A stretch of 64,000 nt of DNA from Nostoc sp. XA010 (GTDB taxonomy: Bacteria > Cyanobacteriota > Cyanobacteriia > Cyanobacteriales > Nostocaceae). Where the stretch lies: positions 310,001 to 374,000 of the forward strand of contig NZ_JAIVFX010000001.1 in assembly GCF_020829625.1 (NCBI RefSeq), in the 5' to 3' direction. Shown here one piece after another: positions 56,269-64,000 of the stretch; the first letter of the stretch is position 1; every line of letters begins with the position of its first letter. Below the pieces are notes generated by a model. It made no database searches. It saw only the letters and a list, made by a program, of their open reading frames with translations, and had not been told where the DNA came from. Position numbers and translations under genes: made by a program.

Positions 56269-56750
56269 TAGTTGTATGCGATACTTCACCTTTGTGCTAT
56301 CTCATCTTGATTGATTGTGTTGAAATTCTGCCTCAACTTTTCGGTCGCATCACCATCCCCAATGCCGTCTGCACAGAACTTCTTGCCGAAGGTTCTTACA
56401 TCCAAGTTCAAAACTGGATTGCCCAACCTCCAAGCTGGTTAGAGATTCAAACTACCACGCCTCTATTACCCAACTTATCTAGCAAACTTGGTATAGGTGA
56501 GCAAGAAACCATTTCTCTGGCTGTCCAACTCAACGCCGCCCTAATTATCTTAGATGATATGGATGCTCGACAAGCAGCGATCGCACAAGGTCTTAATGTC
56601 ACAGGCTTACTCGGTGTTCTTTATCGTGCAGGAACCCAAGATATAATTGATTTTCCTAACACCATTTCTAAATTGCAATTAACCACCTTTCGTGCATCTT
56701 CTGCCCTCATCCAAAATTTTTTAGATCGTTATTACCAAGAACAAGGTTAA
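56265..56750 (+). CDS. DUF3368 PIN-like toxin
   Basis: The 161-residue protein has the PIN acidic residues in order: Asp6 (VCDTSPLCYL), Glu in GIGEQETISLA and Asp in ILDDMDARQAA. It ends in VTGLLGVLYRAG, the DUF3368 pattern. It is expected to be an RNase held in check by the UPF0175 protein whose gene overlaps its start. No frameshift or stop is seen, so it should be active if expressed. Confidence 0.85.
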   Translation: MIVVCDTSPLCYLILIDCVEILPQLFGRITIPNAVCTELLAEGSYIQVQNWIAQPPSWLEIQTTTPLLPNLSSKLGIGEQETISLAVQLNAALIILDDMDARQAAIAQGLNVTGLLGVLYRAGTQDIIDFPNTISKLQLTTFRASSALIQNFLDRYYQEQG

Positions 56751-56799
56751 TTTTGCTACTCTTGCTCTGCCAATGAATGAAATACAATTCTTGTCATTG

Positions 56800-57024
56800 T
56801 TAAGATGCACGAACTCGTTGAAACAATTCTTCAGCCGGAATACCAGTAATTTGATTGGTGTTCATATCTTCATCACGCTTCTGGGCTTCTTCAGCCCAAC
56901 TAGCCGCAATTTCTTGATCTATTCCACTTTCTTGACCCAATCTTTCCAGTAATCTTGCTAATAAAATCACTTGAGAATCTTTTGGAAGTGCAAGAACTTC
57001 GGCTTCAAGCTGTTCAAGGGTCAT
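56800..57024 (-). CDS. Addiction-module antitoxin-like protein (RelB/TIGR02574 type), orphan
   Basis: The 74-residue protein MTLEQLEAEVLALPKDSQVILLARLLERLG...EEAQKRDEDMNTNQITGIPAEELFQRVRAS has the helix LPxxxRxxLxxxL and the D-x-G-x-P-xEE tail of the TIGR02574 family. Its RelE partner would lie after it on the minus strand. Instead there are 49 bp and then the convergent PIN gene, so it is an orphan. Confidence 0.82.
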   Translation of the reverse strand: MTLEQLEAEVLALPKDSQVILLARLLERLGQESGIDQEIAASWAEEAQKRDEDMNTNQITGIPAEELFQRVRAS

Positions 57025-57132
57025 AGTCAGTACCTAAACTCTTTAGTACAGTAGCTCTTATTTTACTAGAAGTACAAATCATAAAACCTCAACAGTTAAC
57101 ACTGCTGAGGAATTAATTTAAGCTAAAAAAAG

Positions 57133-57183
57133 GAGTCTAAATTAGACTCTTAAAAAACTTAGGGGCGGACATTTGCCCACCCC
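57133..57183 (-). terminator. ndhF terminator region: two hairpins
   Basis: GGGGCGG...CCCACCCC (57162-57183) lies next to the ndhF stop. A second stem, GAGTCTAA/TTAGACTC (57133-57149), is 12 bp further. The first hairpin is copied with the ndhF fragment at 55597-55618. Confidence 0.65.
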
Positions 57184-57473
57184 TATGAAAATCAGGTAAC
57201 ACCAAAAACAATCACTAAGCCCAAAACCGCCCCAAACACAATCAAGGCATAAAATTGAGCGCGACCGTTTTCTAGGTACTTCAGACCTTCACCACTGACA
57301 AGGGTGAAAAAGCCTGTGAGGTTAACAGCACCATCTACAACGCGGAAGTCAACTTCCATAACTTGTCTAGCTACACGACGCAAGCCGAGGACAAAAACCC
57401 GATGGTAAATGTCATCAAAGTACCACTTGTTGAGGGATAACTCGTAAAGTGGTTGGATTTTAGCAGCGATCGC
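57160..57473 (-). repeat. 314-bp direct repeat, original copy (ndhF 3' end)
   Basis: The partner of 55595-55908. The two copies bracket 1,251 bp holding the UPF0175/DUF3368 module and the orphan antitoxin. This copy continues into intact ndhF beyond GCGATCGC at 57466-57473. Confidence 0.93.
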
Positions 57474-59297
57474 AGCCGGATCAATTTTACGGCGCAAATA
57501 CATCAGCGAAGCCAGGGTAATCGCAATCAAGGATATTCCGACTGAGGCACCCGCCATAATGTAGAATTCCGTCGGATTGAACTCGGAAGCCTTTTCTATA
57601 ACTTCGGAGAGAGTTTCGCTAGGAGGAAAGATAAACTCTTCAAAATAATTGGCGTAGGGAGTTCCCACCAAACCAATCAAAATCGAAGGCACAGCCAACA
57701 GTGCCAACGGCAGCGTCATTGTCCACGGCGATTCGTGGGGGGAGTCGCTGTGATGCCCGTGGGAGTCATGGGAATCATGATGCTGACTAGTTGCCGCCAA
57801 TTCTCCTTTCTTCATCGCCCCAGGCCCAAAATTCGGGACTGGTTCTTCTGACTCTAATTCCAGGACAATTGTCGCCGCAGCCTTCTTGAGTTTTTCCTTG
57901 ATTTTCTCGTCAGTACCCCGGAATTTGCCTTCAAATGTCATGAAATACATTCTAAACATATAGAAAGCCGTAATACCGGCAGTTAGCCAGCCAATCATCC
58001 AGAGAAATGGGTTAGCCTCAAAAGCCTTCCCTAAAATTTCATCTTTTGACCAGAAACCAGCAAAGGGTGGGATACCAGAAATTGCCAAGCAACCAATCAA
58101 AAAGGTAGTTGCCGTGACGGGCATATACTTTCGCAGTCCACCCATCAAGCGCATATCTTGCGCTAAGGCGGCGTCGTGTCCAACGACACCTTCCATACCG
58201 TGAATTACAGAACCTGAACCCAAGAACAGCATCGCCTTGAAATAGGCGTGGGTCATCAGGTGGAATAGTCCAGCACTATAGGAACCTATTCCCATTGCCA
58301 TCACCATGTAACCAAGTTGGGAAATGGTGGAGTAAGCCAAGCCCTTTTTGATGTCGTTTTGAGTAATGGCAATGGTTGCCCCCAAAAATGCCGTAAACGC
58401 CCCAGTAAAGGCAATGACATTCATTGCGACTGGAACGTCTTCAAATACTGGGTACATCCGGGCAATTAGGAAAACACCCGCCGCGACCATTGTTGCCGCG
58501 TGAATCAAGGCAGAAATGGGGGTGGGGCCTTCCATCGCATCTGGTAGCCAGACATGGAGGGGGAATTGGGCTGATTTCGCAACTGGCCCTAAGAAAACTA
58601 AAATCGCAAACAGGACAGCGAGAAAATTGCTGATAGAACCTGATTCGACAAGTTGGGCGAGGCGATCGCCCATGATATTAAAATCAAAGCTTCCTGTTGC
58701 CCAGTACAGCCCCAAAATGCCCAGTAATAGACCAAAGTCGCCCACGCGGTTGGTCACAAACGCTTTTTGAGCGGCATCTGCTGCTGACTTGCGATCGTAC
58801 CAAAAACCAACCAGCAAGTAGGAACACATCCCGACTAGTTCCCAGAATATATAAATCTGTACTAGGTTGGGGCTGACCACCAGACCTAACATTGAAGAGC
58901 CAAACAAACTGAGATAGGCGTAAAACCTCACGTAACCGGGATCGTGAGCCATGTAGCCATCGGTGTAAACCATGACTAAGCAGGCTACCGTTGTGACAAT
59001 CACCAGCATTAAGGCTGTCAGGTGGTCAATAGTGTAGCCCATGCTCAGGTGAAAATTACCTGCTGCCGCCCACTCAAAGGTGCGAATATAAGACGCATGT
59101 CCTTGAATTTGACTCCATAACAAGGCAAACGACATCCCCATAGCTGCTGCCATCATGGAGATAATCACCACAGCGTTCAACTGCCGCAGGCGGTTTGTCA
59201 CCTGATTCAACGAGATTAACCCTAGACCGACCAGCATTGCCCCAAGAAGAGGGAACACCGGAATCAGCCAGGCATACTGATAGATTACTTCCATCAC
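57192..59297 (-). CDS. ndhF: NAD(P)H-quinone oxidoreductase subunit 5 (NdhF, NDH-1)
   Basis: The 701-residue polytopic subunit has about 15-16 helices. Landmarks are FWELVGMCSYLLVGFWY, KSAQFPLHVWLPDAMEGPTPISALIHAATMVAAGVFLIAR, KKGLAYSTISQLGYMVMAMG and MTHAYFKAMLFLGSGSVIHG. A His-rich loop (HHDSHDSHGHH, about residue 500) could bind metal. The C-terminal part carries the long lateral helix region. It is the distal proton-pumping arm of NDH-1 with NdhD; the type looks like NdhF1. Its last 94 codons are duplicated downstream. Confidence 0.95.
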   Translation of the reverse strand: MMEVIYQYAWLIPVFPLLGAMLVGLGLISLNQVTNRLRQLNAVVIISMMAAAMGMSFALLWSQIQGHASYIRTFEWAAAGNFHLSMGYTIDHLTALMLVIVTTVACLVMVYTDGYMAHDPGYVRFYAYLSLFGSSMLGLVVSPNLVQIYIFWELVGMCSYLLVGFWYDRKSAADAAQKAFVTNRVGDFGLLLGILGLYWATGSFDFNIMGDRLAQLVESGSISNFLAVLFAILVFLGPVAKSAQFPLHVWLPDAMEGPTPISALIHAATMVAAGVFLIARMYPVFEDVPVAMNVIAFTGAFTAFLGATIAITQNDIKKGLAYSTISQLGYMVMAMGIGSYSAGLFHLMTHAYFKAMLFLGSGSVIHGMEGVVGHDAALAQDMRLMGGLRKYMPVTATTFLIGCLAISGIPPFAGFWSKDEILGKAFEANPFLWMIGWLTAGITAFYMFRMYFMTFEGKFRGTDEKIKEKLKKAAATIVLELESEEPVPNFGPGAMKKGELAATSQHHDSHDSHGHHSDSPHESPWTMTLPLALLAVPSILIGLVGTPYANYFEEFIFPPSETLSEVIEKASEFNPTEFYIMAGASVGISLIAITLASLMYLRRKIDPAAIAAKIQPLYELSLNKWYFDDIYHRVFVLGLRRVARQVMEVDFRVVDGAVNLTGFFTLVSGEGLKYLENGRAQFYALIVFGAVLGLVIVFGVT

Positions 59298-59423
59298 TGA
59301 CGCCTACTTTTAGAATTCTTGATTAGCGTGTCAAAACTGTTAATAATTGTGACACACACCCTTTAGGATAAAATAACCCACCCAAGACTGAGTTGGGTGG
59401 GGTGTTAAGCATGGTTTTAGATT

Positions 59424-59463
59424 TGGTCATTAGTCATTGGTCATTGGTCATTAGTCATTAGTC
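59424..59463. repeat. Heptameric short tandem repeat (TCATTAG/TCATTGG)
   Basis: Five consecutive 7-bp units alternate between TCATTAG and TCATTGG. They are followed by CCCATGC-type heptamers to about 59488. This is the STRR type known from heterocystous cyanobacteria. It lies between ndhF and the thioredoxin-like gene. Confidence 0.8.
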
Positions 59464-59486
59464 CCATGCCCCATGCCCAATACCCA

Positions 59487-59873
59487 TCAGGCTGACCGAC
59501 ACTCTAAGTCCACTGTTTTTGAACTCTTGTAAATTTTCGGGCAACTGCTGTACTTAGCTTGAATCTCTTCTAAAGCTAGACGTAAATCTTCTCTACCGCG
59601 AAAGCATTCCAAGCGATGGCGAATAGTGCCATTTTCAATCAATAGTAAAGTGGGTAGTGATTTGAGCCTATAAGTAGTAGACAATTTAAAATTTTGATCG
59701 GCGTTAACTCCAACTAATTTAATTTCTTCCCCACATTGGGCTTGAAATTGCAATAACAGTGGGTGGATAATCCGACACAAGCCACACCAAGGTGCTTCAA
59801 AATTAACTAAAACAGGAATAGGTGATTCTAAAACTTCTTGAGTAAATGTCTGCTCACTAACCAACAAAACCAT
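59487..59873 (-). CDS. Thioredoxin-like protein with WCGLC active site
   Basis: The 128-residue thioredoxin fold reads FTQEVLESPIPVLVNFEAPWCGLCRIIHPLLLQF, then KLVGVNADQNFKLSTTYRLKSLPTLLLIENG. The active site is WCGLC rather than WCGPC; the cis-Pro (LPT) is present. The Leu in place of Pro would shift redox potential. The C-terminus (SSCPKIYKSSKTVDLECRSA) adds two cysteines. No signal peptide, so cytoplasmic. Partner unknown. Confidence 0.87.
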   Translation of the reverse strand: MVLLVSEQTFTQEVLESPIPVLVNFEAPWCGLCRIIHPLLLQFQAQCGEEIKLVGVNADQNFKLSTTYRLKSLPTLLLIENGTIRHRLECFRGREDLRLALEEIQAKYSSCPKIYKSSKTVDLECRSA

Positions 59874-60289
59874 GACGCCTCTTGGATTATAAGGTTTTTA
59901 TATTAAACTACCTATCTGCATTGAAGTGAAAGATTGGTAAGTCAGTAACTGCCGATAGATGCTTTCAGGAACCAAATCTCAGGACACAGAATAATTAGGC
60001 AAAAATTGAGCTTGTTGATGCGTCTCTGACAATAAAAGCCAGCGCTACTCTCACGGTGGCTTTTTTGGATGTTAGGCTCCTGATTGCCGTGGCCATCTGG
60101 GTATCTGACTGAATCTGCCATTTTTTCCCAAGGAAAGGCAACTGACCAACAACTACCAATTTAAAATCTTAACTCGACTCAGACCACCCCCATCTGTAAG
60201 ATGTTTGAACTTATAGTACATTGATTTAGGGCAATTGATAAACTGAAATCCTCATCTATTTTGGATTTTCTGCTGACACTGGGGATCGC
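59874..60289. other. Intergenic region with a bidirectional terminator
   Basis: The 416-bp spacer contains the hairpin at 60035-60066 and otherwise AT-rich sequence. I see no gene. A small RNA ending at the hairpin is possible but I have no promoter evidence. Confidence 0.5.
60035..60066. terminator. Hairpin AAAAGCCA...GGTGGCTTTTTT
   Basis: AAAGCCA pairs with TGGCTTT around CGCTACTCTCACGG-like loop bases. A run of six T follows on the plus strand, and TTTT also appears on the other. It could end transcription from either strand. Confidence 0.7.
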
Positions 60290-61018
60290 CTAAATTTCCC
60301 ATCTTATCTTACTAGTTGCTTCCAGCAACAGAGGGTGCGATAACCAAAGCAAAGCTATGAAAATGACAACTCCCAAATAGGAAGGACGAAGAAATTCGTG
60401 CCATTTGATAGATTGACGCCCGTCGATAATTGCTTTAAAGGGAATAATTGAAGTCCGTTGTTTGGCAATTTCAAAGGCTTCCCCATAGCGATCGCTTAGA
60501 CGGCGATCGCCGTGCCAAACTCCAAACAAGTGATGCAACACCAATCCAATGGAAGTAATAAGTGTAAAGGTAGTACCCAGCCACAGAGTATGGGCAACAC
60601 ACCAAATTATTTGTCCTACCATCTGGGGATGACGGGTAATCCGAATAATTCCTGTTTCATAGAGATGAACTTGGGGCTTTTGAATGGCAGCAATTTCTAG
60701 TAGATTGAATGTAGCAGGATATAAAAATAAAAACGAGATAGCTGACAGCAGCCAAACAAATTCTCGCACTCCTGTTACTCCTTGTACCTGCCAAAGTTGC
60801 AAACCATCATAGCGATGCCCAAAAAAGTAAAGAATTAATATTACAGCCAACGGTAGGCTAACTAATGCAAAGAGAACGCGATAGAGCCTTGGGCCAATAT
60901 ATTTTTCGGCCCTTGGACGCAAAGCAGCGCCTCCACTGTGAGCGATCGCAAAAACTATTTGTAGCCCCAGCATGACAAAATGACTGGGTGTCAACCAAGA
61001 AATCAACAGCATATACAC
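60290..61018 (-). CDS. 15-cis-zeta-carotene isomerase (Z-ISO), NnrU family
   Basis: The 242-residue membrane protein has about six to seven helices. It closely follows plant Z-ISO: AHSGGAALRPRAEKYIGPRLYRVLFALVSLPLAV, HRYDGLQLWQVQGVTG, FLYPATFNLLE, GIIRITRHPQMVGQ, HHLFGVWHGDRRLSDRYGEAFE and the final FLRPSYLGV. Z-ISO is a heme b enzyme that isomerises the 15-cis bond of zeta-carotene in carotenoid synthesis. The His in the HSGG and HHLFG motifs are candidate heme ligands. ATG at 61018; divergent from the rbcR-like gene. Confidence 0.87.
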   Translation of the reverse strand: MYMLLISWLTPSHFVMLGLQIVFAIAHSGGAALRPRAEKYIGPRLYRVLFALVSLPLAVILILYFFGHRYDGLQLWQVQGVTGVREFVWLLSAISFLFLYPATFNLLEIAAIQKPQVHLYETGIIRITRHPQMVGQIIWCVAHTLWLGTTFTLITSIGLVLHHLFGVWHGDRRLSDRYGEAFEIAKQRTSIIPFKAIIDGRQSIKWHEFLRPSYLGVVIFIALLWLSHPLLLEATSKIRWEI

Positions 61019-61224
61019 GGGTGAAATAATTTAAAGAAAATGGAACTCAGTACAACCAATACCACAAAGTATTCAAAGGGAGACTTTAGTCAAGATGTTG
61101 TGCTACTGTCTTTTTCGAGTCAAGTTTTCAAGTTTAATATGCAACAAATCATACCTGGCTGATTGTTGCCAAACCTGATTTGTTGTGTGCATCCGCTCCT
61201 TTCAAAGTTTGTGGTTTGAGCCTT

Positions 61225-62238
61225 ATGTCTGACCTTCCTTTCACTTTAGATCAGTTACGTATTTTAAAAGCGATCGCACAAGAAGGAAGCTTCAAGCGTG
61301 CCGCTGATAGTCTTTACGTTTCGCAACCTGCCGTCAGCTTGCAAGTGCAAAATCTTGAACGGCAGCTAGATGTCCCCCTATTTGATCGGGGAGGACGACG
61401 CGCCCAGTTAACCGAAGCAGGACATCTACTCCTAAGTTACGGTGAAAAAATCCTCAGTCTGTGTCAAGAAACCTGCCGCGCGATCGAGGATTTACAAAAT
61501 CTCCAAGGCGGTACTTTAATTGTCGGTGCTTCTCAAACCACCGGCACTTATCTTTTGCCCAAGATGATCGGTATGTTCCGACAAAAATATCCAGATGTGG
61601 CAGTGCAATTACACGTCCACTCTACCCGGCGGACTGCTTGGAGTGTCGCTAACGGACAAGTTGATTTGGCAATTATCGGCGGTGAAATTCCTGGTGAACT
61701 ATCAGAATCCTTGGAAGTTGTTTCTTACGCTGAAGATGAACTAGCGCTAATTCTACCTGTCCTTCATCCCTTTAGCAAGCTGGAAAAAATTCAAAAAGAA
61801 GACCTATACAAATTACAATTCATTGCCCTAGATTCCCAATCTACTATCCGCAAAGTAATTGACCAAGTGCTATCACGCTGTGAAATTGATACCAGACGTT
61901 TTAAGATTGAAATGGAATTAAATTCCATTGAAGCAATTAAAAATGCTGTGCAATCTGGTTTGGGGGCCGCCTTTGTTTCAACTAGCGCGATCGCTAAAGA
62001 GTTACAAATGGGTGTTCTGCATCGTACTCCCATTGAAGGCGTTGTCGTCAAACGGACACTCTGGCTGATTTTTAATCCTAATCGCTATAGATCCAAGGCC
62101 GCAGAAGCTTTTAGTCGGGAAATTTTGCCCCAGTTTGCTAATCCTGGATGGAGTCAGGATGTGTTAGCATTGGCACAAAAAAGCATCGTGATGTCTACAT
62201 TGGATATAGCGACGTCTACCTCTGTCACCGAAGACTAA
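61225..62238 (+). CDS. rbcR: LysR-type transcriptional regulator, RbcR/CbbR type
   Basis: About 337 residues from the ATG at 61225 ([48 protein letters not shown]). The TTG at 61180 gives an unlikely 15-residue extension. The winged HTH is followed by the co-inducer domain: [59 protein letters not shown]. It closely resembles RbcR/Ycf30 of cyanobacteria and red-lineage plastids, regulators of carbon-fixation genes. The 206-bp divergent promoter region with Z-ISO may be a site of autoregulation. Confidence 0.88.
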   Translation: MSDLPFTLDQLRILKAIAQEGSFKRAADSLYVSQPAVSLQVQNLERQLDVPLFDRGGRRAQLTEAGHLLLSYGEKILSLCQETCRAIEDLQNLQGGTLIVGASQTTGTYLLPKMIGMFRQKYPDVAVQLHVHSTRRTAWSVANGQVDLAIIGGEIPGELSESLEVVSYAEDELALILPVLHPFSKLEKIQKEDLYKLQFIALDSQSTIRKVIDQVLSRCEIDTRRFKIEMELNSIEAIKNAVQSGLGAAFVSTSAIAKELQMGVLHRTPIEGVVVKRTLWLIFNPNRYRSKAAEAFSREILPQFANPGWSQDVLALAQKSIVMSTLDIATSTSVTED

Positions 62239-62582
62239 AATTTAGTGATTAGTCCTACCCTTATGGCATCTACGTCATTTGTCCGATGTTTTTTGTAAAT
62301 GACCAATGAGCAAATAATTCGTAATGACGCCCTCTACGAGACGCTAAAAGCGTAGCTTACTTCTCTGTAAGAGTACGCGGACTCACTACCGCTAGGCTAA
62401 CGTAATTCGTAATTATTATTCATAGCTTTTCGCGTAGCATACCGTAGGCAAGCTAAGAATCTGACATTAGTAAAAAAGTTTCCTGATCTTGATAAAGAAG
62501 TTTAGTTTCTATGTAACCTGAAGGAATTACGAATTACGCATTATCAATTACGAATTATTTTGACTAATGACTAATCACGAAA
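62239..62582. other. Intergenic region with several short dispersed repeats
   Basis: The 344-bp spacer holds CTACGAGACGCTAAAAGCGTAGC (62332-62354), CTTTTCGCGTAGCATACCGTAGGC (62426-62449) and several AATTACGAATTA/TAATTCGTAATT copies. No gene seen. A terminator for rbcR is not obvious. Confidence 0.55.
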
Positions 62583-63980
62583 ATGGAAGTTTACTGTACC
62601 CGTCCACGTTGCCCACGCCCACAAAACTATTTTGCCGATTTAGATGATATTACGACGCTGAAAACAACGCAGCAAAAATACTGTACTACCTGTGGTATGC
62701 CATTACTGCTAGATGGTCGTTATGTCACCGTGAAGCTGCTGGGAAGGGGGGGATTTGGAGCAGCCTTTTTGGCACGCGATCGCCGAATACCAGGAATGCG
62801 TCAATGCGTAGTTAAGCAGTTTCAACCTGCGGGAAATTTAAGCTTAAATCAACTGCAACAAGCACAGTTGATGTTTGAGAGAGAGGCAGAAGTTTTATCA
62901 CAACTGGGTAACGATCACGAACAAATCCCTGACTTGTTTGCCTTCTTTCCAGTAATAGTTAATGGTTTACAACCAGGACAAGAAGACCAGTTTTTTTACT
63001 TGGTACAAGAATACATCGATGGGCAAAACTTAGAGGAAGAATTAGTTCAACAAGGCAAATTTTCTGAACAGCAAGTGTTGCAGGTGCTGCAAGAAATCCT
63101 AAAGGTGCTAAAGTTTGTCCATCATAGAGGCATTATCCACAGAGATATTAAACCCTCTAACATCATGCGCCGTCGTGATGGCAGACTTTTCTTACTAGAT
63201 TTTGGCGCAGTTAAGCAAGTAACAAATGCTGCTCTTGGTTCTGCTGCTTCTTCCACAGGAATTTATTCTATGGGATTTGCACCGCCTGAGCAAATGGCTG
63301 GGGGTCAAGTATTTCCATCTACGGATTTATACGCTTTGGCTGTAACTATTATTATTTTGTTGACAAACAAAGAAGCAGTTCAACTATTTGACGCTTATAG
63401 TAACCAGTGGAAATGGCGATCACAAGTGACTGTCAGCCCTCGCCTTGCTGACATATTAGACAAGATGCTTCTACCTGCTGCTAATCAGCGTTTCCAGTCA
63501 GCTCAAGAGGTTTTAGATGCACTTAACCCACAGGCGGCTAAAGCCCCTACACAATTTAATTCGCCTTCTGTAACACTTCCGCCACAACCACCCAGTTCTA
63601 GTCCCGTCGTCCCTCGCCCACCAACTCAACCAGCGTTTTCGACAGTGGAATTGCTGGGTGGGGCGGCATTTAGTGGATTTGAAGGAGCATTAATTGCGAT
63701 CGCTCTCTTCAGTCTAGTAAAATCACCAATAGTTACTTTAAGTATTGCATTTGTAATTTTGGGGATACTGATATTTGCCCAAACTAGACGGTGGATTGAA
63801 AAGTTCGATTTATTAATTATTCCGACAATTACATTTGCTATTATTTTTTTTCTCCCTTTTTTACAGGGGGGGCTTGGCATTAAGGCAGTAATAATTTTAT
63901 CAGTTGCAGCAGCCTTAGTAACCATTTCTTTAACAGCCGTGTTTCGACTTATTTATAAATTATTATCTCTCTTACTTTAA
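62583..63980 (+). CDS. Ser/Thr protein kinase with N-terminal zinc ribbon and C-terminal membrane helices
   Basis: The 465-residue protein has four parts. Residues 1-40 are a four-Cys zinc ribbon (YCTRPRCPRP, YCTTCGMPL). Residues about 45-315 are a Hanks kinase with GRGGFGAAFLARD, VVKQF, HRDIKPSN, DFGAVKQV and APPEQM. A Pro-rich linker (PPQPPSSSPVVPRPPTQP) follows. The last about 120 residues have three or four hydrophobic helices. The C-terminus is short of the usual sensor domains, so the membrane part may anchor it. The start at 62583 is fixed by the zinc ribbon. Function unknown. Confidence 0.9.
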   Translation: MEVYCTRPRCPRPQNYFADLDDITTLKTTQQKYCTTCGMPLLLDGRYVTVKLLGRGGFGAAFLARDRRIPGMRQCVVKQFQPAGNLSLNQLQQAQLMFEREAEVLSQLGNDHEQIPDLFAFFPVIVNGLQPGQEDQFFYLVQEYIDGQNLEEELVQQGKFSEQQVLQVLQEILKVLKFVHHRGIIHRDIKPSNIMRRRDGRLFLLDFGAVKQVTNAALGSAASSTGIYSMGFAPPEQMAGGQVFPSTDLYALAVTIIILLTNKEAVQLFDAYSNQWKWRSQVTVSPRLADILDKMLLPAANQRFQSAQEVLDALNPQAAKAPTQFNSPSVTLPPQPPSSSPVVPRPPTQPAFSTVELLGGAAFSGFEGALIAIALFSLVKSPIVTLSIAFVILGILIFAQTRRWIEKFDLLIIPTITFAIIFFLPFLQGGLGIKAVIILSVAAALVTISLTAVFRLIYKLLSLLL

Positions 63981-64000
63981 AAAACTTTTTCCAGAGGTAA

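Overview
The window is chromosomal DNA of a filamentous, probably heterocyst-forming cyanobacterium of the Nostoc type. The HIP1 octamer GCGATCGC occurs throughout. The gene set is cyanobacterial: NDH-1 subunits NdhD and NdhF, a magnesium-chelatase H paralogue, GUN4 domains, a Z-ISO carotenoid isomerase, an RbcR-type LysR regulator and Ser/Thr kinases. Intergenic spaces carry hairpin repeats and short tandem repeats typical of Nostocales. No rRNA, tRNA or CRISPR array was recognised.

Left part (1-25.6 kb). A poly-HAMP signalling protein built of eleven exact 92-codon repeats runs off the left edge. It is followed by a Uma2-type nuclease, a GT-C membrane glycosyltransferase, a hicB-hicA pair whose toxin is frameshifted in a run of nine G, and a ChlH/BchH-like chelatase. 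Next come a peptidoglycan amidase, an alpha/beta hydrolase, a nucleotidyltransferase with a phosphomutase-like tail, a GT39-like protein, a GT2-GtrA glycosyltransferase and a complete nickel/cobalt ECF importer (cbiM-cbiQ-cbiO).

Middle part (25-43 kb). Conserved housekeeping genes (baeRF-like protein, PEP-synthase-like protein, MgtC, RecF, P-type ATPase, transglutaminase-like protein, PD-(D/E)XK nuclease, phosphoglucomutase, LapA-like protein) are interspersed with mobile-DNA relics. These are an ISAzo13 transposase fragment, the last two domains of a group II intron, and four copies of a small inverted-repeat element flanked by CTAG. One copy interrupts a baeRF-like pseudogene so cleanly that removing the element plus one CTAG restores the reading frame.

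Right part (43-64 kb). This is accessory DNA rich in antitoxins: two DUF433, BrnA, a CopG/RHH protein, MntA-type, YgiT-type and a RelB-like addiction protein. Several toxin partners are broken or absent: a nonsense mutation, a stub of 8 codons and a stub of about 12 codons. A GmrSD-like DUF262/DUF1524 protein and a second Uma2 protein lie among them. ndhF and ndhD, adjacent in many cyanobacteria, are here separated by about 6.2 kb. That interval holds a kinase with three GUN4 domains, a nuclease-like protein, toxin-antitoxin debris and an intact UPF0175/PIN module bracketed by a 314-bp duplication of the ndhF 3' end. The window closes with a thioredoxin-like protein, Z-ISO divergent from rbcR, and a zinc-ribbon Ser/Thr kinase.

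The broad message is a stable cyanobacterial backbone with repeated small insertions and decay. Antitoxin-like genes outlast their toxins at several independent loci. All family names rest on motif recognition by eye; no database search was run.
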